Below, one piece after another: positions 18,100 through 28,200 of a stretch of 64,000 bases of DNA (position 1 is the first letter of the stretch; every line of letters starts with the position of its first letter). Made by a program: the position numbers and the translations under genes. The notes under the pieces were generated by a model, which was not told the DNA's origin, made no database searches, and saw only the letters and a program-made list of their open reading frames with translations. This DNA comes from Mangrovibacterium lignilyticum (GTDB lineage: Bacteria > Bacteroidota > Bacteroidia > Bacteroidales > Prolixibacteraceae), in assembly GCF_010882175.1 (NCBI RefSeq), contig NZ_WKLH01000003.1, positions 682,001 through 746,000 of the forward strand, written 5' to 3'.

Positions 18100-18483
18100 A
18101 TGAGTATCAATTACAAAGTTATACCGCGAAAAAAACCCGGTGATCAAACTGCAGTTCCTAAATATTATGGTTCAATCAACTCCAAAGGTCGTCGCAATGT
18201 CCGCTATATTGCGAAGCAAATTGCTGAGCGCTCCTCGCTGAATGTGATGGATGTACTCTCGGTTATCGAGGGTTTCCTTCAAATTATACCCGAAACATTG
18301 AACGACGGATACAAGGTCGATTTGGGTGAGTTTGGCAATATGGGGCTGATTGCCAAAAGTAAGGCTGCCCAAACCGAAGATGAATTCAATGCCAGTTATA
18401 TCGAAGGGTTAAAAGTTTCGTTCCTTCCGGGAAAACTGTTTAAGCAAACCCTCGACGATGCTGAATTCAAGAAAATTGATTAG
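18100..18483 (+). CDS. HU-like DNA-binding protein of the Bacteroidota type
   Basis: The 127-residue protein starts SINYKVIPRKKPGD and continues with an IHF/HU-type core: ERSSLNVMDVLSVIEGFLQII, then the DLGEFGNMGL arm region. This is the variant HU form widespread in Bacteroidota, longer than classical HU (~90 residues). It binds and bends DNA as part of the nucleoid. The gene stands alone. A 22-bp phased palindrome array begins 30 bp after its stop codon. Confidence 0.88.
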   Translation: MSINYKVIPRKKPGDQTAVPKYYGSINSKGRRNVRYIAKQIAERSSLNVMDVLSVIEGFLQIIPETLNDGYKVDLGEFGNMGLIAKSKAAQTEDEFNASYIEGLKVSFLPGKLFKQTLDDAEFKKID

Positions 18484-18512
18484 TTGTTAAGAGCTCCGGG
18501 AATACTAAACCC

Positions 18513-18644
18513 GATACCTCGCTGAAATGGTCAGGACAAGATTGAAAAGTCTTCCTGACCATTTTCAATAATGGTCCCGTTCATTTCTCAAAGTGGTGCC
18601 GACCACTTTTCGTAAAGGTCCCGATCTTTTTCCTGAAGGCTTGT
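18513..18644. repeat. Six-unit 22-bp phased array of palindromic words
   Basis: Units begin at 18513, 18535, 18557, 18579, 18601 and 18623, exactly 22 bp apart. The pattern is GAYnA at the start and AAnGGTCCC at the end. Across unit boundaries the words form dyads, for example AAGTGGTGCCGACCACTT at 18591-18608 and AAATGGTCAGGA pairing with TCCTGACCATTT at 18525-18564. The first long dyad could also terminate HU transcription. The rest of the gap up to 18914 holds a GC-rich stretch near 18758-18795 and no recognisable gene. Confidence 0.8.
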
Positions 18645-18914
18645 TTCCAACTTCATTTTTCATCCCGCGCACGCTTATCCTCTTGCTTCTTGTTCAAATT
18701 CAACCCTCGCGAATTACATGCCGAACAATTCCTTTTAGTTCTCCGGTTTCCGGCGCCGGCTAAGCCAGCGATGGCGGGCGCGCCCAACGGGGTCTGAACA
18801 ATTTGAACCCGGAGCCGTACAATTCCGTAGTGATAAATCCGGAATTCGTCTCTCCTTGTAGGTCTCAATCTGTTCGATGAAAGTGAAGTGATTTTAATCT
18901 TAAACGTATGAATT

Positions 18915-19694
18915 ATGAAAGAAAAGTACAGATCGATCTTGTATAGCGGCGTTTTCATGGTTGCTGTTGTGCTGCTGACAACGCTGAATACAAGTTGCGA
19001 TATGATAACTATTGATGACGAGGCAGTTGAAAATCAGAACGAATTGGTTCTGAAAAGTAAGTCGTTTTTACCTGAGTTCCCCGGGACCGATGCGTTTGTG
19101 TCCGGTTTCACCAACCCGTATCTTGCTTTTGAAGTCGGGAAAGTATTCCACTATGAAGGCGAAACGGAAGATGGGACAGAGACAATTGTGGTTACGGTGA
19201 CCGGCGAAACACGGGAAATAATGGGAGTGATGACTACGGTGGTGAGCGATATTGCCTACCTCGATGGGGAGATGATCGAGAAAACGAACGACTGGTATGC
19301 CGAAGATTCGGAAGGAAATGTGTGGTACTTTGGCGAATACAGCGAAGAGTATGAAGACGGAGAGCTTGTTGGAACGGAAGGGTCCTGGGAAGCCGGGGTG
19401 GACGGTGCATTGCCCGGCGTGCTGATGTTTGCTGAGCCCCAAATGGGGATGAAGTATCAACAGGAATATTTGGAAGACGAAGCGGAAGATATGGCTATGG
19501 TTGTCAACCTGGATAAAACGGTTGAAATTGACTACGGAACATTCGAAGGCTGCCTGGAAACCATGGAATGGACTCCGCTTGAACCGGGCGAACGCGAACA
19601 CAAATTCTATCAAAAAGAGGTGGGTTTGGTTCAGGAGTTGCAGCCTAAAGGCGGAAGAACGACCGTCGATCTGGTGGCAATTGACATGCCTTAA
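18915..19694 (+). CDS. Acidic lipoprotein of unknown function
   Basis: The 259-residue protein has a lipoprotein signal peptide with the lipobox LNTSC (Cys28). The rest is rich in Glu and Asp and predicted to be beta-rich. It contains a GCLETMEWTPLEPGEREHKFY stretch split over residues ~215-235, which resembles a pattern seen in other unnamed bacterial exported proteins. No enzyme motif is visible. It is probably anchored in the outer membrane or periplasm. The gene is alone: an array-bearing gap lies upstream and a strong terminator immediately downstream. I do not assign a function. Confidence 0.8.
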   Translation: MKEKYRSILYSGVFMVAVVLLTTLNTSCDMITIDDEAVENQNELVLKSKSFLPEFPGTDAFVSGFTNPYLAFEVGKVFHYEGETEDGTETIVVTVTGETREIMGVMTTVVSDIAYLDGEMIEKTNDWYAEDSEGNVWYFGEYSEEYEDGELVGTEGSWEAGVDGALPGVLMFAEPQMGMKYQQEYLEDEAEDMAMVVNLDKTVEIDYGTFEGCLETMEWTPLEPGEREHKFYQKEVGLVQELQPKGGRTTVDLVAIDMP

Positions 19695-19702
19695 GCAACT
19701 AA

Positions 19703-19735
19703 AAAAGAGGCTCCGTTTGGAGCCTCTTTCTTTAA
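19703..19735 (+). terminator. Rho-independent terminator after the lipoprotein gene
   Basis: The perfect stem GAGGCTCC/GGAGCCTC with a GTTT loop is flanked by A-rich and T-rich runs. It could work in both directions and may also stop the efflux operon arriving from the right. Confidence 0.8.
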
Positions 19736-19801
19736 CTACACGATTGAATCGTCGTTGTTGCCAATTGCTACTACCCAATTGACAAAATATCAGGAGATTT
19801 A

Positions 19802-20518
19802 CTAAATAAACTTTTCGCGCTTTTGCAGGTTGAACAAGCCGTACAAAATAAAAACCAACGCTCCGGTAAACAGGAATACGCGGTTTTTCATCGTTATGCC
19901 TTCCCAAACCAATGCATTCATATTTCTGGGAACACTGAATGGATTCAGGAAAATGTTCCACATGGTACGGTCCAGCGTATCTAACAATATTAGTGCCAAA
20001 ACCCCCAAAATAACCATGACGACCGCTGTTCCGTTGCCATTTTTAATGATGGTGGAAAACATAAAGGCCATGCTTCCTAAAAAGAACACGGGAAACATGA
20101 TTTGCCAGGTCATTTCGACCAGGTTTACAGGTGCCAGAAAAATATAGCTCAGTGCGGTAAAACCAAACAGAATGATCGATACCAACACAAAAACCAGTAC
20201 CAGGCGAACCAACCAGACTTTATAGCGGTAGTCGGGTATTCCGAACAGAATTTCCAGGATACCGGCATCCAGGTCATTCTGAATACCGAATGTCATCGGG
20301 TAAAAAATGAGCAACATCGCCGGAAGGAGCAGAATGCCGTAAATAAATTCTTCATCGGGTACCGTTCCGTCCAGGATCCCTCTGATGGCAATGAATACGT
20401 AAAATGCGAGTGCAGCCAGCATGAACCAGATGAATCGACCTGCAAAGATGATTCGGAAATTGTACCGGATCATACTTGTAATCAGGTTGATTGTGTTATG
20501 TATTTTTCGTTTGTCCAT
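19802..20518 (-). CDS. ABC-2 type permease, last gene of the hybrid RND/ABC operon
   Basis: The 238-residue protein has about six membrane helices (for example FIWFMLAALAFYVFIAI, ILLLPAMLLIFYPMTFGI, LVLVFVLVSIILFGFTALSYIF). The layout fits an ABC-2 permease without its own ATPase. Its ATG shares one base with the stop codon of the RND-ABC fusion gene (TAATG, 20516-20520), so translation is very likely coupled. The nearest ATPase is the one fused to the RND pump, and the two probably form one transporter. It is shorter than the first permease of the operon and lacks the large periplasmic part. The substrate is unknown. Confidence 0.8.
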   Translation of the reverse strand: MDKRKIHNTINLITSMIRYNFRIIFAGRFIWFMLAALAFYVFIAIRGILDGTVPDEEFIYGILLLPAMLLIFYPMTFGIQNDLDAGILEILFGIPDYRYKVWLVRLVLVFVLVSIILFGFTALSYIFLAPVNLVEMTWQIMFPVFFLGSMAFMFSTIIKNGNGTAVVMVILGVLALILLDTLDRTMWNIFLNPFSVPRNMNALVWEGITMKNRVFLFTGALVFILYGLFNLQKREKFI

Positions 20519-23500
20519 TATTTCAAATCTTTAATCAAACACAAATAAGCATCCTCCAGCATTGGGTGCAACTCAATCGCGTCGGGTGCCGGTTTTCCTT
20601 TCGAAAGTACCCGGAGCCTGATCTTATCTTCAACGCGCATATGGTGAATCACCATTTGTTTGTTTGGCATCTGGTCGAATTCGGCAGCTGGGACGTCATA
20701 CTGCCACACCAGCTTATCAGCCAGGTTGACCATATTCATCGGGCTGCCGTGGTATTTCAATCGTCCCCGGATTATGACGGCTACCTGGTTACACGAGCTG
20801 GCGATATCTTCGATAATGTGCGTTGAAAAGATGACGATACGTTCGCGGCTCAGCTCAACCAGCAGGTTCCGGAAGCGGATTCGTTCACGCGGATCGAGAC
20901 CGGCAGTCGGTTCGTCGACCACCAAAATCCGTGGTAAGTGCAACAGGATTTGCGCAATACCGATTCGCTGTTTCATACCGCCTGAGAACGAACCAATTTT
21001 CTCTGTTCGGCGGTCGTACATGTGAACAGCCTTGAGCACATACTCCAGTCGTTTTTCACGTTCTTCCACATCGGTCAGGCCTTTCAGCAAAGCCTGGTAT
21101 TCCAGGTAGTCCCAGGCAGGCATATTCTCATACGTACCGAATTCCTGAGGCAGGTAACCAATCAACCCTTGCAGTTCTTCGCGTTTCTCCTGTGTATCAA
21201 TTCCGTTGATCCAGATTTTACCGTAGCTCTGTTCCAGGATACCGCAAATGGTCCGCATCATGGTTGATTTACCCGCGCCATTCGGGCCAAGCAAACCAAA
21301 CATCCCGGTGTTGATTTCCAGGGAAACACCGTTGAGGGCCTTGAACGGCACTTTACGTTTCCCGATCAGCGGGATTTGTTTCACGAGTCGGTAAACGGTA
21401 CGGCGGAGTGATCCAAAGCGTCCGGTAATACGGTCAACATTGACCTTTTCTTCATACAAACGTTTGGCGGTAACAGAAACAACCAATCCCAGGTACCACA
21501 AGGCAGCGAATGATGCTACCAAACCAATGTATTTTGTTTTCTGGTAAAGAAAGAACAGCTCGATGAGCGGCAAAAACCAGAACAAAGCTTGTTCGGTACG
21601 AATACTCAGAAACCGGTAGGGCGCTTTCTGAGTTTCCTGGTACCGGTTATTCAGATAGATGGTCACCGGTTTCCAAATGGCCAGCACATAGAAATAAACC
21701 ATCAGCATCATGAATGCAATCCAGAATGCGATGCCCAGGAAGAAAAAGGTGAAATAGATGAGGAACGCCAGCAAAGGCAGTTGCCAAATCAGTTGGTCAA
21801 ATTCCCTGATGGAGCGGAACTCCTTTTCCAAGCCGGCGCGGCGTCTGATGTTGAGGCCACCGATCCATTCGCGGGAGAATCGTCCCGGACGGTCGTAAAT
21901 CTTCACCAGGTTCTGGATTCGGATTTGAACTTTTTCATCCGGCCCGATGAGCTTGGTTGCTGCTTTTTTGAGACTGTTCAAAATGAACCAGGTGATTCCG
22001 GGGATTAGTACAACAGCCAGCACTACATCGGCCATTTGCCAGGTAAGGCCGTCTACTTCAAAATAAATTAAAGCGAAAGCACCGGCAATTAAAACCAACT
22101 GGGTCGCTTTAGTTTTCCAGTTCAGGGAGTAGAACCACTCCAGCGCATTCTCCAAACCCGAGTAAAGGGTAGGAATGAAAATTAAGGTTAGTAAAGTACT
22201 CAGGGCTAATCCGCCAATGACGATGATCGCAAAAGGAGCACCGATTACGCTGACATATTCAGCCTGTCCCATTGCCAGTGGCACCATGGCCACAATGGTG
22301 GTAATGGCTGTAATCAGTATTGGTCGTACACGCGACAGACCCGCTGTCATCAGTGCCCGTGACCGGCGATAACCTTGTTTTTGTAAGATATTGCTGTAAT
22401 CAATCAGGATAATTCCATTGTTGACCACCACACCGAGCAAGATCAGGAATCCGATCATGGTGTTGGCGTTGAACAGGCTGTTGCCGGTAATGATTAAGGC
22501 AATCAGTGATCCGATGGCTGCGAGTGGGATTGAGAAAAGCAGTACAAAAGGCGTGACCACCGACTCAAATACAGACGCGAGGATCATGAAGATAAGCAGG
22601 ATCGCTGCACCAATCAGGAAGTAAAACTCATCCAAATCACTTTCTTCGTGAATGACCTCAGCTGCGATACCGGTCGGAAAGGCGTAGTTGGCAATGAGGT
22701 TGTCAATTTCGTAGCGATACGATTCCAGCAGATCTTTCGAACTTTGGGCATCACTGATCAGGCTATAGGTAATTTCGATCTGTTTTTCCTGGTTTACCCG
22801 GTTGATACTCGACAGTCCCCGTGCATAAACCAGTTGCGCGAAATTCTGCAGATCGTGCAGCCCGCCGCTGGCGTCGCTCACCTGGACTTTCTTCAGATCA
22901 TCCATGGTTCGGGCTTGTTCTTCCGTTTCATCAGCGTCCTGGTTGATGATGATTTCATACTCATCAACCCCCTGATTGAACATGACGCCGGTAGAAATTT
23001 CACCGGAAAACGAATTCAGTTCGGAAGCCACATTGGACATGCTGATATTGTATGAAGTCATCAGCAGCGGGTCGAATCGCATATGTACTTCCGGTTGGTT
23101 GTCCGACACGTTAAGCCGTACCCGGTTGATGATATCCATATTTTCGAGAAAGTAGCGCAAATCTTCAGCGACCGTTTGCATCGATTTAAAATCCTGTCCT
23201 TTCAGAACAATCCGCTCCTCGTTGCTACCAATACCAAGCATGCGCTGGAAGTTACCCATCATATTTCCGCCACCACTGAAACCGCCACCGCCGCCGCCAC
23301 TGCTTGAGCTGGTTTGCTCAAATGAAATTTCGGCCGGGCGAATATCTTTCACCAAATCGTAAATGGAGTTTTTAATTTCAGCAAAATTACGCCCGTCAAC
23401 CTTGTCGTAATCTTCGACCAGTTTGACCGTTACGTTGGCTGATTCTTCTTCGATACGACTGACGATATCCAGCTTCTCTTTGACGTCGTTCAGTTTTTCT

Positions 23501-25233
23501 TCGATCTTCTGAACTGTTTCATCGGTTTTTGCCAGGCTCGAACCGGTTGGCATCGTGATGTAAAGTTGAATTTCATCATTTTCAATCTCTGTTAAGGAAC
23601 TCACACTGACTGTCAGTGCCAGGAAGATGGTGACGAAAAAAATTGCGACAGCGCCCAAGACCGTCGCAGCAGGGAAGCGCATGCATGATTTCAGCATGAG
23701 CAGGTAAATTTGAACCATGCGGTTGCTCGTCGTCACTTTTTCGAACGAAATTTTAGCGCTTCGACGACCTTTCAGAATGTAATGAATCGTCATGGGAACG
23801 AAGAGCAAGGCTACGACCAGCGAAACCAACAAGGTTGATATGATGGAAACACCGACGTTTTTGCCCAGCATTTCAACCATGTAATTGCTGGAAAAAACAA
23901 AGGGAAGGAAAACGGTAATCGTGGTTAGGGTGGCTGCCACGATCGACCGCCATACTTCTGTTGTGCCCTGCGTTACCGCGGTATCGGCATCAACGCCCTT
24001 CCCCGCAAGCCGGTAAATATTTTCGAGAACCACCACGCTGTTGTCGAGCAGCATCCCAACGGCAAGGGCCATCCCCACCAGGGTCAAACTGTTCAAGGTG
24101 ATTCCGTAAGCATAGAAAAAGTTGAAAGCGGTGTAAATGGAAACCGGAATGGCCAGCGCAATAAAAGCGACGATACGCACATTTTTAAGGAACATCCAAA
24201 GGACAAAGACCGCCATAAAACCACCGATCAATGCCAGGTTAATAATCTGGTCTATGTTGGTTTCCATGGTTTCGGCCGAGTTGCTTTGAACGACAAGTTG
24301 CACATCTTTGGTTTTCAGCTTCTCATTCAGTTTATCGATTAACGCCAGCGTTTTGTGCGACAGCTCAATCTGGTTTGCTTGTGAATCGTTGACCAGCTGA
24401 ACGGTAATGGCATCCAGTCCGTTGACACGACTATAGCTGGTTTGCTCTTTCACGCCGAAATTGACCTTGGCAACATCTTTCAACAGAATTGGACCTTCGG
24501 CAACAACGAGGTCTTCGATATCTTTTACTTGCGAATACGCTGCAGTAACATGGACGAAGTACAATTGATCCTGTTCTTTCAGGTTGCCCACATAAGTTCT
24601 CGACTGCGCATTTTGCGACAGTAACGAGCGGATAGTGGCAGGAGTGATGTTGTATGCTTCGCAGGCGCCCTTGTCGGGAATGATTTCGATGGTTTTTTGC
24701 TGACCACCGTAGACATTCACCCCGGCAATGCCGTCGAGATTCTCCAGGTCACTGACGACTTCTTCATCAACGACGTTCCGGACACGGTCGACTCCGCCGC
24801 TACCTCGTGCCTGCAGCTCCATAAACTGGTTGTTCATTTGCGAAAGGTCAACCCTGTTCACGCTTACCTGCACACCTTCCGGCATGCTCGATTGCATTTC
24901 GTTGATCTTTTCCTGCAGTTTGAGGTAGGCAAAATTGAAATCGACATTTTTCTGGTAATAGACCACGATGCTTCCCCGGCGCGAAGAAATACTGGATTCC
25001 AGCGACTCAATTCCCTCCAGGGTACTGATGGCTCCTTCCAACGGAATCACCACCTCGTTTTCGAGATAAGTCGGATCAGCTTCCTGTGGAGAGACCGCCT
25101 GAACATACAGGAACGGAAGCTCCGCGTTGGGCAGCAGTTCCACTCCCAGTTGCTTGTACGACACATACCCCAGTAGGGTAAGGCCGACAAACAGCATGCT
25201 GATCAGGGTCTTTCTATCTATTATAAACTTCAT
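20518..25233 (-). CDS. RND efflux pump fused to a membrane insert and a complete ABC ATPase
   Basis: This 1571-residue protein combines two transporter classes. Residues 1-~1020 are an RND permease: the N-terminal helix, two large periplasmic loops, the proton-relay Asp397 in GMLLDNSVVVLEN, and the C-terminal helix bundle. RND pumps normally end here at ~1030-1050. A further ~280 residues with about five helices follow. Last comes an ABC ATPase with Walker A GPNGAGKST (Lys1322), signature FSGGM (~1417), Walker B VVDEP (Asp1440, Glu1441) and an H-loop (IFSTHIIED). A VQIRIQNLVKIYD strand with Tyr1113 looks like the ATPase's first strand, cut off from the rest by the membrane insert. It starts 5 bp after the upstream RND gene. 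All nucleotide-binding motifs look intact. Confidence 0.9.
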   Translation of the reverse strand: MKFIIDRKTLISMLFVGLTLLGYVSYKQLGVELLPNAELPFLYVQAVSPQEADPTYLENEVVIPLEGAISTLEGIESLESSISSRRGSIVVYYQKNVDFNFAYLKLQEKINEMQSSMPEGVQVSVNRVDLSQMNNQFMELQARGSGGVDRVRNVVDEEVVSDLENLDGIAGVNVYGGQQKTIEIIPDKGACEAYNITPATIRSLLSQNAQSRTYVGNLKEQDQLYFVHVTAAYSQVKDIEDLVVAEGPILLKDVAKVNFGVKEQTSYSRVNGLDAITVQLVNDSQANQIELSHKTLALIDKLNEKLKTKDVQLVVQSNSAETMETNIDQIINLALIGGFMAVFVLWMFLKNVRIVAFIALAIPVSIYTAFNFFYAYGITLNSLTLVGMALAVGMLLDNSVVVLENIYRLAGKGVDADTAVTQGTTEVWRSIVAATLTTITVFLPFVFSSNYMVEMLGKNVGVSIISTLLVSLVVALLFVPMTIHYILKGRRSAKISFEKVTTSNRMVQIYLLMLKSCMRFPAATVLGAVAIFFVTIFLALTVSVSSLTEIENDEIQLYITMPTGSSLAKTDETVQKIEEKLNDVKEKLDIVSRIEEESANVTVKLVEDYDKVDGRNFAEIKNSIYDLVKDIRPAEISFEQTSSSSGGGGGGFSGGGNMMGNFQRMLGIGSNEERIVLKGQDFKSMQTVAEDLRYFLENMDIINRVRLNVSDNQPEVHMRFDPLLMTSYNISMSNVASELNSFSGEISTGVMFNQGVDEYEIIINQDADETEEQARTMDDLKKVQVSDASGGLHDLQNFAQLVYARGLSSINRVNQEKQIEITYSLISDAQSSKDLLESYRYEIDNLIANYAFPTGIAAEVIHEESDLDEFYFLIGAAILLIFMILASVFESVVTPFVLLFSIPLAAIGSLIALIITGNSLFNANTMIGFLILLGVVVNNGIILIDYSNILQKQGYRRSRALMTAGLSRVRPILITAITTIVAMVPLAMGQAEYVSVIGAPFAIIVIGGLALSTLLTLIFIPTLYSGLENALEWFYSLNWKTKATQLVLIAGAFALIYFEVDGLTWQMADVVLAVVLIPGITWFILNSLKKAATKLIGPDEKVQIRIQNLVKIYDRPGRFSREWIGGLNIRRRAGLEKEFRSIREFDQLIWQLPLLAFLIYFTFFFLGIAFWIAFMMLMVYFYVLAIWKPVTIYLNNRYQETQKAPYRFLSIRTEQALFWFLPLIELFFLYQKTKYIGLVASFAALWYLGLVVSVTAKRLYEEKVNVDRITGRFGSLRRTVYRLVKQIPLIGKRKVPFKALNGVSLEINTGMFGLLGPNGAGKSTMMRTICGILEQSYGKIWINGIDTQEKREELQGLIGYLPQEFGTYENMPAWDYLEYQALLKGLTDVEEREKRLEYVLKAVHMYDRRTEKIGSFSGGMKQRIGIAQILLHLPRILVVDEPTAGLDPRERIRFRNLLVELSRERIVIFSTHIIEDIASSCNQVAVIIRGRLKYHGSPMNMVNLADKLVWQYDVPAAEFDQMPNKQMVIHHMRVEDKIRLRVLSKGKPAPDAIELHPMLEDAYLCLIKDLK

Positions 25234-25238
25234 AGTTT

Positions 25239-28200
25239 CTAAACTTCAGCTTTGGGTTTGACAAAGCGATCTTTCACACTTTCAAAAATCTCATACACAC
25301 AAGGAATCACCACCAATGAAAGCAGGGTTGATGTAACCATACCTCCAATAACGGCTAAGGCCATGGGTGATCGCAGGGATGCACTTTCTCCAATTCCAAT
25401 GGTGAGCGGTAGCAGTGCCAGAATGGTTGTTAAGCTGGTCATCATAATCGGGCGAATCCGTTGCTGACCGGCCTGCAAAATTGCTTCGTGCCGGTTGTGG
25501 CCCGCTTTTCGCAGCTGCAAAATCCGGTCGACTAAAAGGATGGAGTTGTTAACCGCGATACCTGCCAGCATGATGATACCGATGAAAGCCATCATGTTGA
25601 ATGATTTTCCAAGCAGGAAGAAAGTCAGAATAGAACCGACAACTGCGAGCGGAATAGTCAGGAGAATGGTGAAAGGATGCAGCAACGATTCGAACTGAGA
25701 AGCCAAGACCATGTACACAAGCACGATTGACAACAACAGCGCGAAGCCGAGGCTATCCATCGATTCTTGCCGTTTAGCTTCTTCACCGCTAATATTCACC
25801 TTGTAATCCAAGGGCAAATCGATCGGTGCAATGGCCGCTTTGATTTCCTTTACGGCTTTATCCAGTGGTGTATTTTTATCCAGCTGAGCGGTTATTTTGC
25901 CAATCCTGTTTTGGTTGCGGCGGAAGATCTCTTTTGGAGACCGTCCCATGCGGACTGTTGCCAGTTCGTTCACATAAAATTCCTGGCTGCTGCCGGTAAT
26001 GCGCAGGTCACTTAAATCGACCAGGCTTTTATCCGGTAATTTCAGGTTAATATCCTGCATTTCACCCAACCGCTCTACTTGTCCGGCTGTTTTTCCGGAC
26101 AGCTGATCCTGGATTTGTGAAACAATGGTGCTCACGCTCAGATCGTACATGCCGGCACGCATACGGTCGACCATGATTTCAATCTCCGGCGAGCCTTCTT
26201 CCATCGACGATTCAATATTATAAATGCCGGGAAGACCATCAATTTTACTTTTCACTTCGGCAACCAGCTCTTCAATTTCATCCAGATCGCTTCCCTGAAC
26301 TTCAACAACCAATGGTGGATCGTCTGTGCCCATAATGCTCTTCAGAGCTGTTTCGTCCTGTTTGTAACTTATTTCGACATCAGGCAATTCGCCAATCGTT
26401 TGGCTGATCGCCCGAATGGCTTCAGTTGATGCAATTTGGCTCCCTTTTGCTAAAATAATCTTGATGGAAGCGGTATTCTCTCCTTCGAAAATAGATGTTG
26501 AACTGGTGCTGATTCCGGTTGACGGGCCAATCTGGCTGTACACGGTCTCGAGGTTATCACCCAGCAATTCGGTGACAATATTTTCGAGGTTTTGCACGGC
26601 AGAACTGGTTCGTTCCAACCGAGTGCCTTCAGCCATGCGAATGTCCATGCTAAATTCCCGTGTCTCTGTTTTCGGCATAAATTCAGTTCCGATCATCGGA
26701 ACGATAAGGGCAGAAATTCCCAGCAGAATAACAGAAAGGAGAATGACCATCCAGCGCATTTTCAGAACTTTTTCCAAGAAACGGCCATAGCCTTTTACCT
26801 GAACAGTGTGGACCTTTGCAACTGGCTTGTTGCGGTAAAAAAGGTTGAACAGCATGGGAATGACCAAAATCGCCACGGCCAGTGAGGATACCAGCGAGAA
26901 AGCAACCGTCCAGGCCTGGTCTTTAAATAGCTCGCCCGACGCGCCATGTAAATACACAATGGGAAGGAAAACAACGATGGTCGTTAAGGTCGAAGCGATA
27001 ATCGCTCCGCTTACCTGCGCTGTTCCTTCAATGGCAGCTTCTTTAACCGACATGCCCTCGTCGCGGTTCCGGAAAATATTCTCCATGACAACGATCGCAT
27101 TATCCACCAACATACCGGCACCGAGTGCCAAACCTCCCAAGGTCATAATGTTCAAGGTAAGGTCGTTGAAGTACATCAGGTTGAAGGTCGCGATGATCGA
27201 AATTGGGATCGCAATGCTGATGATCAGCGTGCTTCCGATACGGCGAAGGAAGATGAATAGCACAAAGACAGCCAACAGAATTCCAAGTAAGGCTGAGTTC
27301 TCAACCTCGCTAATGGCATCGTTGATAAAGCTCCCCTGGTTGGAAACCACTGTCAGGTGGTAGCCCGGAAGCGCTTTTTCAATATTGCCGATTTCAGCGG
27401 TGATGGCTTCCACCGCTTTAACGGTGTTGAATTTCGTCTCTTTATAAATTGCCAGTCCCAAACAACGCTGACCGTTGAGGCGGACGATATTTTCAGGATC
27501 TTTATTTTGAATGCTCACTTTAGCGACCTCGCGCAAGAAGATGGGAGCGTAGGCTGAATTGGTATCATCAGACTGAACCTGTTTGTAACCGACGATCACA
27601 TTCTCAAAATCTTCGACATCAGTTAGCAGGCTGATGCCTTTGACGACGTAGCGGGTTCCCATTTCTTCAATACTTCCACCCGAAATACTTTGGTTGAAAC
27701 TATTGATCCGGGTGGAGATGTCATCAAGGGTGAGGCCGAAAGCATCGAGTAGATATTGATTGGTTTCAACCAGGATCTGAGGTTCCTCAGCACCACTCAC
27801 TTCTACTTCAGCAACTCCCTCTAAACGCACCAATTCGTTGCGGATATAGTTTTGAGCTACCTTGCGCAGCTCGTTCATGTCGTCGACATTGCTGTGTGTA
27901 AGGCCAATTTGCAGAACCGGAGTTGTGTTCGGATCGTGCTGGGTGATGTTGATTTCGTCCAGATCTTCGTTTTGGGAAAAAGATGAAACGGCCTTTTGCA
28001 AATCCAAAAAGGCATCGTCCATATTTTTATTCCAGGCGTACTCCACGGTAATCTGTGCACTTCCCACTTTTGAGATGGAAGAAACCTGAACGACATCAGA
28101 CTGGCGGATAGCAAGCGCTTCGAGGTTTTCAACAAATTGCTTTTCAATTTCCTCAGGAGGGCGTTCGCCCGCTTGCAACTCGATAAACAAGCGCGGGTTA

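Noticed and set aside
18513-18644. CRISPR-like short repeats
   Set aside because: The units are contiguous with no spacers, and no cas genes are nearby.
18650-18900. Structured RNA in the GC-rich stretch before the lipoprotein gene
   Set aside because: Only weak complementary words (CTCCGGTTT and AACCCGGAG) were seen, with no promoter or terminator to define a transcript.
19068-19961. 297-codon open frame on the minus strand
   Set aside because: It is antisense to the lipoprotein gene and crosses a strong terminator; no signal or domain is visible.
20518-25233. RND-ABC fusion as a missed frameshift or assembly join
   Set aside because: The frame is continuous through a plausible membrane region with no abrupt change, and the following permease is translationally coupled to its end; raw reads would still be the decisive check.
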